Shown: one piece after another, positions 27,500 to 35,805 of the stretch
How positions within the stretch are numbered: the first letter of the stretch is position 1
Layout of the letters: every line of letters starts with the position of its first letter
NCBI GenBank assembly: GCA_031316255.1
Contig: JALDQW010000001.1
Span: 1,831,485 to 1,895,484, forward strand
Origin: Nitrosomonas sp.
Lineage (GTDB): Bacteria; Pseudomonadota; Gammaproteobacteria; Burkholderiales; Nitrosomonadaceae
Length of the DNA stretch: 64,000 bases
Reading direction: 5' to 3'
The notes under the pieces: model-generated
What the model was told of the DNA's origin: nothing
Database searches by the model: none
What the model saw: only the letters and a program-made list of their open reading frames with translations
Made by a program: the position numbers and the translations under genes

Positions 27500-28618
27500 A
27501 TGCAACGTTTTTATATCGTTATTTGGGTAATTGTCGTAACACTATACGGCAACATATCCGCTTTCGCTACACATCCCGATGGATATTATCCAGGTGCGGT
27601 AGCGCCACCGCCACCGCCTGTGTCCGCTTATGCGCCTGTTCCGCATATTGCACTCATGCTGCCATTGCAGTCTTCAGCTTTTGGTTCCGCGGCGGAAACT
27701 GTAAAAGAAGGTTTTGTAACCGCGGCAAAACGGGAGCCCGCGATACCCTTGACCATACGCGTTTATTCTACGACAGATGATCCGCTGGATATTCTGATTA
27801 CCTATCATCAGGCGCTGGACGCGGGTGCTGTACTAATCGTCGGTCCGTTGACACGTAATGGCGTTACGGCATTGGCCTCGAGCCATGTTGTTGAAGTGCC
27901 GACTCTGGCCTTGAATACCACGGATATGAACATGATGTTGCCTTCGAATTTATATTTGTTCGGCCTGCAGATGGAATCCGAGGCGAATTATATTGCCGAT
28001 ATGGCCTTATCCACGCATAAAAACCATGCCATTATTATCAAGGATTCCAGCAGACTGTCGGTGCGTTTGCAAACCGCTTTTGCCGATCGCTGGTTGTCCG
28101 AATACGGTAATACTGCTGAATCGGTTGAATACGATGAACAGCAGGCCTTTTTTTCACGACTTCGCAAGTATACCGGTGGCGGACAGAATCTGGTTTTCCT
28201 GGCGCTGGATGCGGATAAAGTGCGCAGGATTCGTTCATATCTGAATCCAGTAACCCCGGTTTACGCGACTTCGCAGATTTTTGTTACAAACCAGGATCCG
28301 CTTTTTAACCATGACCTGAATGGTATTCAGTTTGTGGATATGCCCTGGCTGTTACAACCTGATCATCCGGCGGTGATGACGTATCGGGGTTCGGATAATA
28401 TGGAAAACAGAGACAAGGACAGCGAGCGCCTTTATGCGCTGGGTATCGATGCATTCCGTTTAATGCGCCACATGCTGCAGGTACGGTCGCCCTATGATAT
28501 TGAATTTGATGGCGTGACCGGTCATATCCGGTTTGCGGCGCCGGCGCATTTTATACGTAAACCGGTTGCCGCCGTTATTGACAAAGGCAAGGTGCAATTA
28601 CTGGAAAAATCACAGTAG
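27500..28618 (+). CDS. Penicillin-binding protein activator (LpoA/YraM-like)
   Basis: 372 residues with an N-terminal hydrophobic export signal (IVIWVIVVTLYGNISAFA) but no lipobox Cys, unlike E. coli LpoA. A proline-rich linker (APPPPPVSAYAPVP) precedes a periplasmic-binding-like domain (HIALMLPLQSSAFGSAAETVKEGFVTAA, AVLIVGPLTRNGVTALA, VPTLALNTTD, LYALGIDAFRL). It corresponds to the C-terminal domain of LpoA without the N-terminal TPR half, as is usual in betaproteobacteria. Expected to stimulate a class A penicillin-binding protein from the periplasm or outer membrane. It precedes yraN by 9 bases. Confidence 0.85.
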   Translation: MQRFYIVIWVIVVTLYGNISAFATHPDGYYPGAVAPPPPPVSAYAPVPHIALMLPLQSSAFGSAAETVKEGFVTAAKREPAIPLTIRVYSTTDDPLDILITYHQALDAGAVLIVGPLTRNGVTALASSHVVEVPTLALNTTDMNMMLPSNLYLFGLQMESEANYIADMALSTHKNHAIIIKDSSRLSVRLQTAFADRWLSEYGNTAESVEYDEQQAFFSRLRKYTGGGQNLVFLALDADKVRRIRSYLNPVTPVYATSQIFVTNQDPLFNHDLNGIQFVDMPWLLQPDHPAVMTYRGSDNMENRDKDSERLYALGIDAFRLMRHMLQVRSPYDIEFDGVTGHIRFAAPAHFIRKPVAAVIDKGKVQLLEKSQ

Positions 28619-28627
28619 TGCTTGTCC

Positions 28628-28966
28628 ATGAAAGGCAGCGATGCTGAACAGACGGCTTTGTCTTATTTGCTGGGTCAGGGACTTGAGCTGGTTGAGCGCA
28701 ATTACCGTTGCCGTTTCGGGGAAATCGATCTCGTTATGTCCGAGGGTAAAACTCTGGTTTTTGTCGAAGTCAGGATGCGTGCCAGCGATGTATTCGGTGG
28801 TGCGGCAGCGAGTATAACCGTTGCAAAGCAGGAAAAACTGTTGCGCGCGGCGCGCCATTACTTGTCCGGATTAAGACACGAGCCTTGCTGCCGTTTTGAT
28901 GCCGTGCTCATGACAGGCATTGATAATCCGAGAATTGAGTGGATCAGGAATGCTTTTGGTGAATAA
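28628..28966 (+). CDS. UPF0102 protein YraN
   Basis: 112 residues from ATG 28628 (a TTG two codons earlier is possible). It has the nuclease-like core of the YraN family: GLELVERNYRCRFGEIDLVM...TLVFVEVRMR, with Glu, Asp, Glu in the positions of a PD-(D/E)XK/Holliday-resolvase-like fold. Cytoplasmic; the biochemical role is unproven. It follows the LpoA-like gene closely and converges with the reductase gene 2 bases away. Confidence 0.9.
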   Translation: MKGSDAEQTALSYLLGQGLELVERNYRCRFGEIDLVMSEGKTLVFVEVRMRASDVFGGAAASITVAKQEKLLRAARHYLSGLRHEPCCRFDAVLMTGIDNPRIEWIRNAFGE

Positions 28967-28968
28967 TA

Positions 28969-29709
28969 TCAAAGGTGTATGCTGCGCCCACCGTCGACAG
29001 CGATAATCTGCCCGGTAATATATGGGGCATCGTTGATTAGAAATTGTACCGCTTTGGCAATATCTTCAGGTTCGCCCATTCGTTTCAATAATGTTCCCTG
29101 AATGATTTTATTACGCGCGGCATCATCCGACCATTCGCGTTCTTCCGGCCATAATATCGGACCGGGCGATACACCGTTGACACGCACATCAGGCGCCATT
29201 TCCAGCGCCAAAGACTTGGTCAGCGCCAATAAACCGCCTTTGGCGGCATTATAGATAACAAAATTTTTCAATGGCCGTTCGGCATGAATATCCACAATAT
29301 TGATCACACAGCCTTGCTGCGTTTTGAGATACGGCTCGGCTGTCTGCGCCAGAAATAGTGGCGCCATTAAATTACTGCCAATCAGATCGTTCCAGGCTTC
29401 AGTGGTGCATTGATTTAACGGCGTTGCAAAGAAACTGGATGCATTGTTAATCAGTACATCCAGCTGGCCGTAGCGTTTTACCGTTTTTTCGATGAGATCG
29501 GGCAGCAAATCGACATCCAGTAAATCGGCCTGCGCCAAAGCAGCCGAACCGGGTCGTTTCTGATTGAGTTCGTTTTGCAGTGCACGCGCCTCTTCCATTG
29601 AACTGCGGTAGTGGATGACAATCTGCGCACCATGCGCATGCAGTCGTCGGCAGATGGCCGCGCCCACGCGTTTTGCCCCGCCTGTAACCAGAACTACTTT
29701 TCCTTGCAC
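28969..29709 (-). CDS. Pteridine reductase / FolM-like short-chain dehydrogenase
   Basis: 246 residues. Rossmann NADP site TGGAKRVGAAICRRLHAHGA with HYRSS; NNASSFF; catalytic region VDIHAERPLKNFVIYNAAKGGL. The usual SDR Ser is replaced by Asp (VDIHAERPL), with Tyr and Lys in YNAAK. That Asp-Tyr-Lys set is characteristic of PTR1/FolM-type pteridine reductases acting on dihydropterins or dihydrofolate. The C-terminal PGPILWPEE and GQIIAVDGGRSI fit. Stands alone; the upstream region is occupied by a MITE. Confidence 0.88.
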   Translation of the reverse strand: MQGKVVLVTGGAKRVGAAICRRLHAHGAQIVIHYRSSMEEARALQNELNQKRPGSAALAQADLLDVDLLPDLIEKTVKRYGQLDVLINNASSFFATPLNQCTTEAWNDLIGSNLMAPLFLAQTAEPYLKTQQGCVINIVDIHAERPLKNFVIYNAAKGGLLALTKSLALEMAPDVRVNGVSPGPILWPEEREWSDDAARNKIIQGTLLKRMGEPEDIAKAVQFLINDAPYITGQIIAVDGGRSIHL

Positions 29710-29734
29710 TGTTTATCTCCCGTAAAATACTATT

Positions 29735-29920
29735 GGGTGTTTCTAAAATCCATGTTTTGTGTGCATCCGCAAAGCGGACTACTTGCTTACTCCGTTCTGT
29801 TACAATGCGTGATTGTTCACAAAAAACGTTTGCTTACATATCAATATCCTATGTTGCGCCAACTGCATCAATATTTTTTGTTCATGTCTTGTTTAAAACG
29901 CTGAATTTCTGAAGATGTCC
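29735..29920. mobile_element. MITE copy B (IS5-related ends), long form
   Basis: 186 bp between GGGTGTTTCTAAAATCCATG and an inverted GGACATCTTCAGAAATTCAG. Both ends have drifted from GGGCATCTCTAAAAAT, so this is an older copy. The interior (GTGCATCCGCAAAGCGGAC, TTACATATCAATATCC, ATGTCTTGTTTAAAACGCTG) matches the copy at 63266 read in the other direction. It fills most of the 337-base gap between the reductase and the MidA-like gene. No gene is present, and no target duplication can be recognised. Confidence 0.75.
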
Positions 29921-30046
29921 TGTTGTTTATTGTCCAACCTGTTTAAAAAAACACACTGCCGACTTAAATTAATGCATCACACAATGTACCATAAAAATTA
30001 TATTTAACATTCCCTAAGGCGTGTTAAAACACCCTACATTTTTGTC

Positions 30047-31267
30047 ATGTCAACTTTTTCAAATCTATCCAGTTTGCCTGCTTGCAGTGAGATTGCCTTG
30101 GCGCACAGCAAAAAGCTTCAGACGCTTATTCGCAAAGAAATCGAATCGGCCGGCGGCTGGATTACATTTGAACGCTTTATGGATATCTCGCTGTATCAAC
30201 CCGGGTTAGGGTATTACAACGGTGGAGCGACAAAACTGGGCGGCAGCGGTGATTTTGTGACTGCGCCGGAGATTTCTGCGTTATATGGCCGTACTTTGGC
30301 AAGACAGGTGCGACAAATTTCCGAACAGGTTGCCGGACAGATTGGCGATGCGGATGTACTTGAGCTGGGTGCCGGTTCCGGGAAACTGGCATATGACGTG
30401 TTGCTGGAACTCGAGCAATTGGCTTGCCTACCGAAACATTATTATATTCTTGAGGTCAGTGCAGAGCTGCGTGAACGGCAACAAAAACTGTTGGCCGGGA
30501 AAATTCCTCACTTGATGCCGCGTCTGGTCTGGCTTGAACAATTGCCTGAGCAATTTTGTGGAACGATACTGGCGAATGAAGTACTTGATGCAATGCCGGT
30601 TCATCTGGTTGAATGGCGCGGCAATGAACTGTTTGAGCGGGGCATCGTCTGGAAAAATGATGCGCATGACGGTCAATTTGCCTGGGAGAACCGGCCTATT
30701 GAAAACGCGGTACTCAGATCAGTTGCTGAAAAATTGTCTGTTCTGATGAATCCTGATCAGGATGAAGACTTTAGCTATACCAGTGAAATTAATCTGAATG
30801 CCAGATACTTCATGCATACGCTGGCCCAAATATTAAAGCAAGGCGTAGCGATACTGATCGATTACGGATTCGGGAGTGGTGAATACTACCATCCGCAGCG
30901 CAGCCAGGGAACGTTGATGTGCCATTACCGTCATCATGCGCATGATGATCCTTTTTTTCTGCCAGGGTTGCAGGATATAACCAGTCATGTCGATTTCAGC
31001 GCACTGGTTGAAGCTTCTGAGGAAACAGATCTGGTATTGATGGGTTATACCACGCAGGCGCATTTTTTATTGAATTGCGGAATAACCGATATCCTGGCGC
31101 AAATGCCGGCGGAGGATGTGCAAAATTACCTGCCTATGGCAAATCAACTGCAGAAGCTGGTGAGTCCGGCCGAAATGGGTGAATTATTCAAGGTCATTGC
31201 TTTTGGAAAAAACATTGCGTTGCCGCTGGCTGGATTTGTCGGCGGGGATAAAAGCAGAATGTTATAA
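30047..31267 (+). CDS. MidA/NDUFAF7-like SAM-dependent methyltransferase (COG1565)
   Basis: 406 residues. Family blocks: GWITFERFMDISLYQPGLGYYNGGATKLGGSGDFVTAPEISALYGR near the N-terminus, SAM-binding VLELGAGSGKLAYDVLLEL, then ILANEVLDAMPVHLVEW and GVAILIDYGFGSGEYYHPQRSQGTLMCHYRHHAHDDPF. Mitochondrial NDUFAF7 methylates an arginine in a complex I subunit; the bacterial substrate is not known. Single gene with ATG at 30047. Confidence 0.9.
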   Translation: MSTFSNLSSLPACSEIALAHSKKLQTLIRKEIESAGGWITFERFMDISLYQPGLGYYNGGATKLGGSGDFVTAPEISALYGRTLARQVRQISEQVAGQIGDADVLELGAGSGKLAYDVLLELEQLACLPKHYYILEVSAELRERQQKLLAGKIPHLMPRLVWLEQLPEQFCGTILANEVLDAMPVHLVEWRGNELFERGIVWKNDAHDGQFAWENRPIENAVLRSVAEKLSVLMNPDQDEDFSYTSEINLNARYFMHTLAQILKQGVAILIDYGFGSGEYYHPQRSQGTLMCHYRHHAHDDPFFLPGLQDITSHVDFSALVEASEETDLVLMGYTTQAHFLLNCGITDILAQMPAEDVQNYLPMANQLQKLVSPAEMGELFKVIAFGKNIALPLAGFVGGDKSRML

Positions 31268-31273
31268 GCGCTA

Positions 31274-31720
31274 CTATTTGTCATTCTCTTGGCTACAGGC
31301 GGCAGCAATCGCTTGCAGCGCTTGATCGTCCAGCCTCGTTTGAGCCACTTCAAAGAGTTCGCGTTCTTCAAAACGGATATGTTGTTCCAGTAATTCGCCC
31401 AATTGTTTCAAGTGAGCCGTATTGCATATATCAACTGAAGAGAACAACTGGCGCAACGCCTCGTGTTCACGATAGAGCCGGTTTATCAGTTGATCGATAT
31501 CCGGATCGTTTAGTGTATTCAATGCCGCTGCGATACAGGATTCCTCGATTTCAAAATGGGATATCAGAACTGTTTCTGCGTGCGACCGCAATTCCATCCG
31601 GATTTCTTGGAGTTCGTTCGGCTGAAGACCGGCAGTTCCGACCATTTTGGCTTTGCGTGCCAATACCAGACCATGATGGTGATCAATCGACAGGGCTTTT
31701 AATGCGGCAATTCTTTTCAA
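31274..31720 (-). CDS. Hemerythrin domain protein
   Basis: 148 residues with a likely TTG start at 31720. A four-helix bundle with HHHGLVLARK, HAETVLISHFEIEE, REHEALRQLF and HIRFEERELFEV. The spaced His and Glu residues (HFEIEE, HxxFEE) match hemerythrin-type diiron ligands. It may bind oxygen, nitric oxide or iron, or sense oxygen. It converges tail-to-tail with the MidA-like gene, 6 bases apart. Confidence 0.85.
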   Translation of the reverse strand: MKRIAALKALSIDHHHGLVLARKAKMVGTAGLQPNELQEIRMELRSHAETVLISHFEIEESCIAAALNTLNDPDIDQLINRLYREHEALRQLFSSVDICNTAHLKQLGELLEQHIRFEERELFEVAQTRLDDQALQAIAAACSQENDK

Positions 31721-31785
31721 AAATTTTTACCAAAAGAATACAAACGAACCATTACTTTGCTATTTTATCTAAACGGTGATATTTA

Positions 31786-32027
31786 AACCTAGAATTCTCA
31801 GTTGAACGTACTCGAGTGTTTGATTTTCAGGTCGGCTGGCAAGGCGTGAAGAGGCGCATGGTCACGCCATGCAACGATGAACAACGCTGCTAGATGGTCT
31901 GAAAACCATATAATCGGGTACGTAGCGATTTCACCCATCTGGTGAATAAAGCTAACAGTATAAAGTAAAGCCAATATACACGAGGCATTTAAAGTATTGA
32001 ATAGCGATCAACTGAGGAATCTAGGTT
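31786..32027. mobile_element. MITE-like element with 20-bp inverted ends
   Basis: The left end AACCTAGAATTCTCAGTTGA and the right end, inverted, AACCTAGATTCCTCAGTTGA match at 18 of 20 positions and enclose 242 bp. The interior has no open frame. It is unlike the other two miniature element types in this window. It occupies most of the 359-base gap between the hemerythrin and phosphoribosyltransferase genes. A target duplication is not clear. Confidence 0.7.
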
Positions 32028-32079
32028 AAAGTATAGAACACGCAAATTCTGCTCACTGGATGGAGGAGAGCGCCAATCC

Positions 32080-32700
32080 ATGTTTCATGATCGAGACGAT
32101 GCCGCCAGGCAACTGGCAGAGCAATTATTGTCGTATCGGGGGAGAAATCCGCTGATTCTGGCGATACCGCGTGGTGCGGTGCCGATGGCGAAAATTATCT
32201 CCGAAAAACTGCAGGGTGATATGGATGTTGTACTTGTCCGTAAACTGGGCGCACCCGGTAATCCGGAATTCGCGATCGGTGCTATCGATGAAACGGGTTG
32301 GACTTATTTGACCCAGGAAGCCGAGCGGATTGATAATGATCCACACTATATCGAGACCGAGAAACAGAAGCAGCTCGAGGTGATGCAATTAAGGCGGAAA
32401 ATGTATACACCGGTTAGACCGCCGTGCGATCCCGCAGGACGTGTAGTCATTGTAGTGGATGATGGTCTGGCGACAGGTTCGACCATGATTGCTGCATTGC
32501 ATGCTCTGCGTGCCAGAAATCCGCAGAAGTTAATCTGTGCTGTACCTGTGGCGCCACCTGAGACGCTAAATAAAGTGGCACCTTTAGCGGATGAAATTGT
32601 TTGCCTTGAATCCCCGGCTTTTTTTTATGCGGTTGGGCAGTTTTATCAGACATTCCAGCAAGTCAGTGATGAAGAAGTTATCGCAATCTTGGAGAAATAG
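32080..32700 (+). CDS. Phosphoribosyltransferase family protein
   Basis: 206 residues with a GGAGGAG ribosome site upstream. Type I PRTase fold: NPLILAIPRGAVPMAKIIS, VVLVRKLGAPGNPEFAIGAID, and the PRPP-binding loop VVIVVDDGLATGSTMIAAL. The GNPEFAIGA block is typical of a group of stand-alone PRTase-like proteins, often found with stress or dienelactone-hydrolase-like genes, whose base substrate is unknown. Confidence 0.87.
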   Translation: MFHDRDDAARQLAEQLLSYRGRNPLILAIPRGAVPMAKIISEKLQGDMDVVLVRKLGAPGNPEFAIGAIDETGWTYLTQEAERIDNDPHYIETEKQKQLEVMQLRRKMYTPVRPPCDPAGRVVIVVDDGLATGSTMIAALHALRARNPQKLICAVPVAPPETLNKVAPLADEIVCLESPAFFYAVGQFYQTFQQVSDEEVIAILEK

Positions 32701-32770
32701 CATTATTGGCAAGTCTGCCCGGTATAAAATAGCATACCAATGAATTGATAATTTAAAGGAGTTGTAATCC

Positions 32771-33556
32771 ATGAATATCCGAATAATCATTATTCTATTA
32801 ATGCTCATGATGATAAGTGCCTGTGCGACATCTCCGATGGGAAGAAGTCAGCTTATTTTCATGCCGGACGACGAAGTTGATGCGATGGGGTTGCAGGCTT
32901 TTGATAATTTGAAGTCCGAAAAACCGATCAGCCGTAAGGCACAGGAAAATCAATTTGTACAGTGTATTGCCGATGCCATCACCCGTGAAACAGGCGGTGT
33001 TTGGGAAGTCATTGTTTTTGAGGATGAGACGCTGAATGCTTTTGCATTGCCGGGTAATAAAATTGGCGTGCATACAGGATTGGTGGATTTGGTCGATAAT
33101 CAGGACCAACTTGCATCCGTCATCGGCCATGAAGTCGGACATGTACTGGCCAAACACAGCAATGAGCGCATGTCACAAAAATTAGGTGCGCAAGTAGGGG
33201 TGTCATTGATTGCGGCCATTGCAGCACCTCAAACTGCGCTTGGGCAAACGGCAGTTAGCCTGCTCGGAGTGGGTGCGCAATATGGCATCATTATGCCGTT
33301 TAGCCGCTTGCACGAAAGCGAAGCGGATAACATCGGCGTTGAATTGATGGCCAAAGCCGGGTTCAATCCAAAAGAAAGCATTACTTTATGGCAGAAAATG
33401 GCGCAGGCCAGTCAGGGCGCGCAACCGGTCGAATTTTTGTCCACACACCCATCGCATGCAACACGCATTGAAGATCTGCAAGCGTTAATGCCAAGGGCGT
33501 TAGGCCTGATGCAACAGGCGCATGCCGCCGGGAAGAAACCGCACTGTACGAAATAA
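32771..33556 (+). CDS. M48 family metalloprotease lipoprotein (LoiP-like)
   Basis: 261 residues with a lipoprotein signal ending in ISAC (Cys18). Zinc protease motif HEVGH at 120-124 and the third ligand in ESEAD at about 182. The catalytic domain follows a short N-terminal helix region (MGLQAFDNLK, PISRKAQENQFVQCIADAI). The length and the THPSHATRIEDLQALMP end fit the LoiP/YggG-type periplasmic proteases that degrade misfolded outer membrane proteins. Single gene with AAGGAG upstream. Confidence 0.9.
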   Translation: MNIRIIIILLMLMMISACATSPMGRSQLIFMPDDEVDAMGLQAFDNLKSEKPISRKAQENQFVQCIADAITRETGGVWEVIVFEDETLNAFALPGNKIGVHTGLVDLVDNQDQLASVIGHEVGHVLAKHSNERMSQKLGAQVGVSLIAAIAAPQTALGQTAVSLLGVGAQYGIIMPFSRLHESEADNIGVELMAKAGFNPKESITLWQKMAQASQGAQPVEFLSTHPSHATRIEDLQALMPRALGLMQQAHAAGKKPHCTK

Positions 33557-33574
33557 TAGTGCTGATAACGCGAC

Positions 33575-33967
33575 TTATTCCGCAGGCGCGGGTTCGTCTG
33601 CAGAAAAATCCAGTTCAATTTTGGCGCCATCGGGATCGTGGAAAAATAGCTGCCAGACGCCAAGTGCTTTCATACGGTTCAGTTTGTACTGAATGCCCTG
33701 TTGTTTGAGTGTGTCAATGGTCGACTGTAAGTCGGTGGTGGTAAATGCCATATGGTCAATAACGCCCGGCGCACTCTCCGGCATTGGCCGCTCAGCCATG
33801 ATATGTAGGATGGAATGGTCCTGGTTGTCCGTATATAGCCATGCGCCGGTGGATTCCATGGGCGGACGATAGCCTTCATGGAGTCCAAGTATCTGGATAT
33901 AAAATGCTTTGGTCTTTTCCAGATCGCTGCTTAAAACCGTAAAATGATTCATGCCTTCTATTTTCAT
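33575..33967 (-). CDS. VOC family (glyoxalase-like) protein
   Basis: 130 residues with two beta-alpha-beta-beta-beta modules: MNHFTVLSSDLEKTKAFYIQILGLHEG, WLYTDNQDHSILHIMAE, APGVIDHMAFTTTDLQSTIDTLKQQGI, QLFFHDPDGAKIELDFSADE. Candidate metal ligands are His at the start of each module and Glu in KIELDF. A dioxygenase, lyase or resistance role cannot be distinguished from sequence. Confidence 0.85.
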   Translation of the reverse strand: MKIEGMNHFTVLSSDLEKTKAFYIQILGLHEGYRPPMESTGAWLYTDNQDHSILHIMAERPMPESAPGVIDHMAFTTTDLQSTIDTLKQQGIQYKLNRMKALGVWQLFFHDPDGAKIELDFSADEPAPAE

Positions 33968-34114
33968 GCATTCCCCCGCTGTAAAAATTTACCCGGATAT
34001 TGTAATACAGCGTTTGGCGTGCATGCCATACTTGAAACAAATCTGTTTCTTGTGCCTCATGGAAAGGTTTGGTTGCAGAAAAACAAAGCGGAGAAATCAG
34101 TTGCTTGAAGCACT

Positions 34115-34312
34115 TTAGTCGACAATCTGATTCTGCCTGGCAAGGAGAACTTTTTTCTTGTCAGCATTTTTGGCGGCTAATAATGCCTTATCGGCTTTTT
34201 TGAACAGATGGTCCTTGTGCTGCGTGAATGAGTAGATCAACGCCGGGGTTACGCCTTTGCTCATCAAATAATTCGAAGAAATAAGCTTCAGGGTCGCAGA
34301 CGCTGATCAGTC
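34115..34312 (-). pseudogene. C-terminal remnant of a GGDEF domain protein
   Basis: Reading the minus strand from about 34312 gives SASATLKLISSNYLMSKGVTPA then LIYSFTQHKDHLFKKADKAL and LAAKNADKKKVLLARQ, ending at a stop at 34115. The ADKALLAAKNADKKKVLLA block is the standard C-terminal helix of diguanylate cyclase domains. The GGDEF motif itself and everything upstream are missing, and an in-frame TGA precedes the fragment, so it is debris. It lies in the 561-base gap between the VOC gene and the IS5 transposase. Confidence 0.6.
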
Positions 34313-34370
34313 GGGTTTGCGGAGCAATATTGTGCTTTTAGTATGTCCGATTGGCGCCAGGGTAAAGGTT

Positions 34371-34399
34371 GAGGCGCGCCTTGTCTTGTTTAAAATTAT
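34371..34399. mobile_element. MITE copy C, right end only, interrupted by the IS5 element
   Basis: GCGCGCCTTGTCTTGTTTAAAATTAT before the IS5 element and GAATTATAGAGGCGCC after it (35739-35754) rejoin to a sequence matching the right end of MITE copy A (CGCCTCGTCTTGTTTAAAACTCTGAATTTTTAGAGGCGCCC). The left part of this copy is not recognisable. Confidence 0.6.
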
Positions 34400-35734
34400 G
34401 GGCATCTCTAAAAATTGATATTACAAGACAGGGTAATTCAGGAAGGGAAGCCATTTTTCATAGTTAGTGTATAATAACACATTGTTTATTATAGTTAATA
34501 GTCATATTCACTGATATAGGATTCCATCATGCAATTCAGTTTTTTTGACCTTGAAAATCGCTATGAACAGCTAAGCAAGCTAAGAGATCCGCTTGAAGAA
34601 CTGAATCGCATGATCGACTGGAATTTATTCGCTGATCTTCTCAGGGAGACGACTACGAAGCCTAGGAAAAGCGCGGCTGGTCGCAAACCCTTTGATCGGG
34701 TGATGCTATTCAAGATGCTGGTATTGCAAAGAATGCATAATCTGTCGGATGACCAGTTGGAGTATCAAGTACGGGATCGATTGAGTTTCATGCGTTTTTT
34801 GGGGCTTGATTTGGCGGGGGTGGTACCGGATGCAAAAACGATGTGGGCGTTTCGGGAGGAGTTGAAGGAGAATCAACTGATTGAACGGCTATTTGCGAGA
34901 TTTGCTGAATGTTTACGGGAGCTGGATGTTGAGCTGAAGTCAGGTCAGATCATTGATGCAACTTTTGTGACGGTTCCCAAGCAACGTAATACGCGTGAGG
35001 AGAACAAGATCATCAAGGAAGGTGCGATTCCGATTGAATGGGGGCAAAATCCTCACAAGCTGGCACAAAAAGACATTGATGCGCGTTGGACGAAGAAGAA
35101 CAACGAATCGTTTTATGGTTACAAAGATCACGTGAATGTGGATCAGTGTACCAAGTTGATAACCCATGGGAATTTACATCAGCGGAAGTTCACGATAGCC
35201 AGGTTTTGGCAGAAGTGCTGCAATCCCCTAAAGAGGGAGGGACTGATGTTTACGCGGATTCAGCCTATCGCAGCGAAGCACAGGAAGAAATTCTGGCTAC
35301 TTCTGGACACACGAGCCGCATTCACGAAAAAGGTGCTCGCAATCATCCACTCACGGACACGCAAAAGTTTGGCAACAAAAAGAAATCACAGGTGCGCGCA
35401 CGGGTTGAACATGTATTTGGTTCGATGACGAATGAACTGGGTGGAATCACTATTCGTACCATAGGGCTTATGAGAGCAAAAGTACAAATAGGCTTGCTCA
35501 ACCTCGTTTACAACATTAAGCGTGTGGTGACGTTGATTCGCAAAAGATGTTTCAGTTTCGACAGGGTTATTACGCCCAGAATTGCCTAAAATAGGAAAAA
35601 CGAGAGGATAACAACCCAAAACGCCTTGAACTGAGCAATAATCAAATTCTTGAACAGAAAAATATCGGGAATCGAACTAATCGTTCCCCGGCTTGGAAAA
35701 ATTCTCTTTATATAAGGTATTTTTAGAGATGCCC
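34400..35734 (+). mobile_element. IS5-family insertion sequence, likely parent of the MITEs
   Basis: 1335 bp with perfect 16-bp terminal inverted repeats GGGCATCTCTAAAAAT, flanked by the 4-bp direct repeat TTAT (34396-34399 and 35735-35738), a target size typical for the IS5 group. It contains one transposase gene with a frameshift. The terminal repeat is the same as that of the MITE family scattered through the window, so this element or a close sibling probably mobilises them in trans. Confidence 0.88.
34529..35589 (+). pseudogene. IS5-family transposase, frameshifted
   Basis: The first frame (34529 to about 35160) encodes MQFSFFDLENRYEQLSKLRDP through the first catalytic Asp (IIDATFVTVPKQ) and FYGYKDHVNVDQCTKLI. 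The continuation is in another frame (about 35158-35589): WEFTSAEVHDSQVLAEVL, the second Asp in DVYADSAYRS, and the catalytic Glu in RARVEHVFGSM. The total length is not a multiple of three, so a single-base loss or gain near 35160 splits the gene. No slippery run is evident at the junction, so programmed frameshifting seems less likely than mutation. Complete IS5-group transposases are near 330-350 residues, as this would be if repaired. Confidence 0.85.
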
Positions 35735-35805
35735 TTATGAATTATAGAGGCGCCGATAAATGGTTCCCGAAGGAACCATTTATCACGCTAACTGCAGAAT
35801 CTGGA

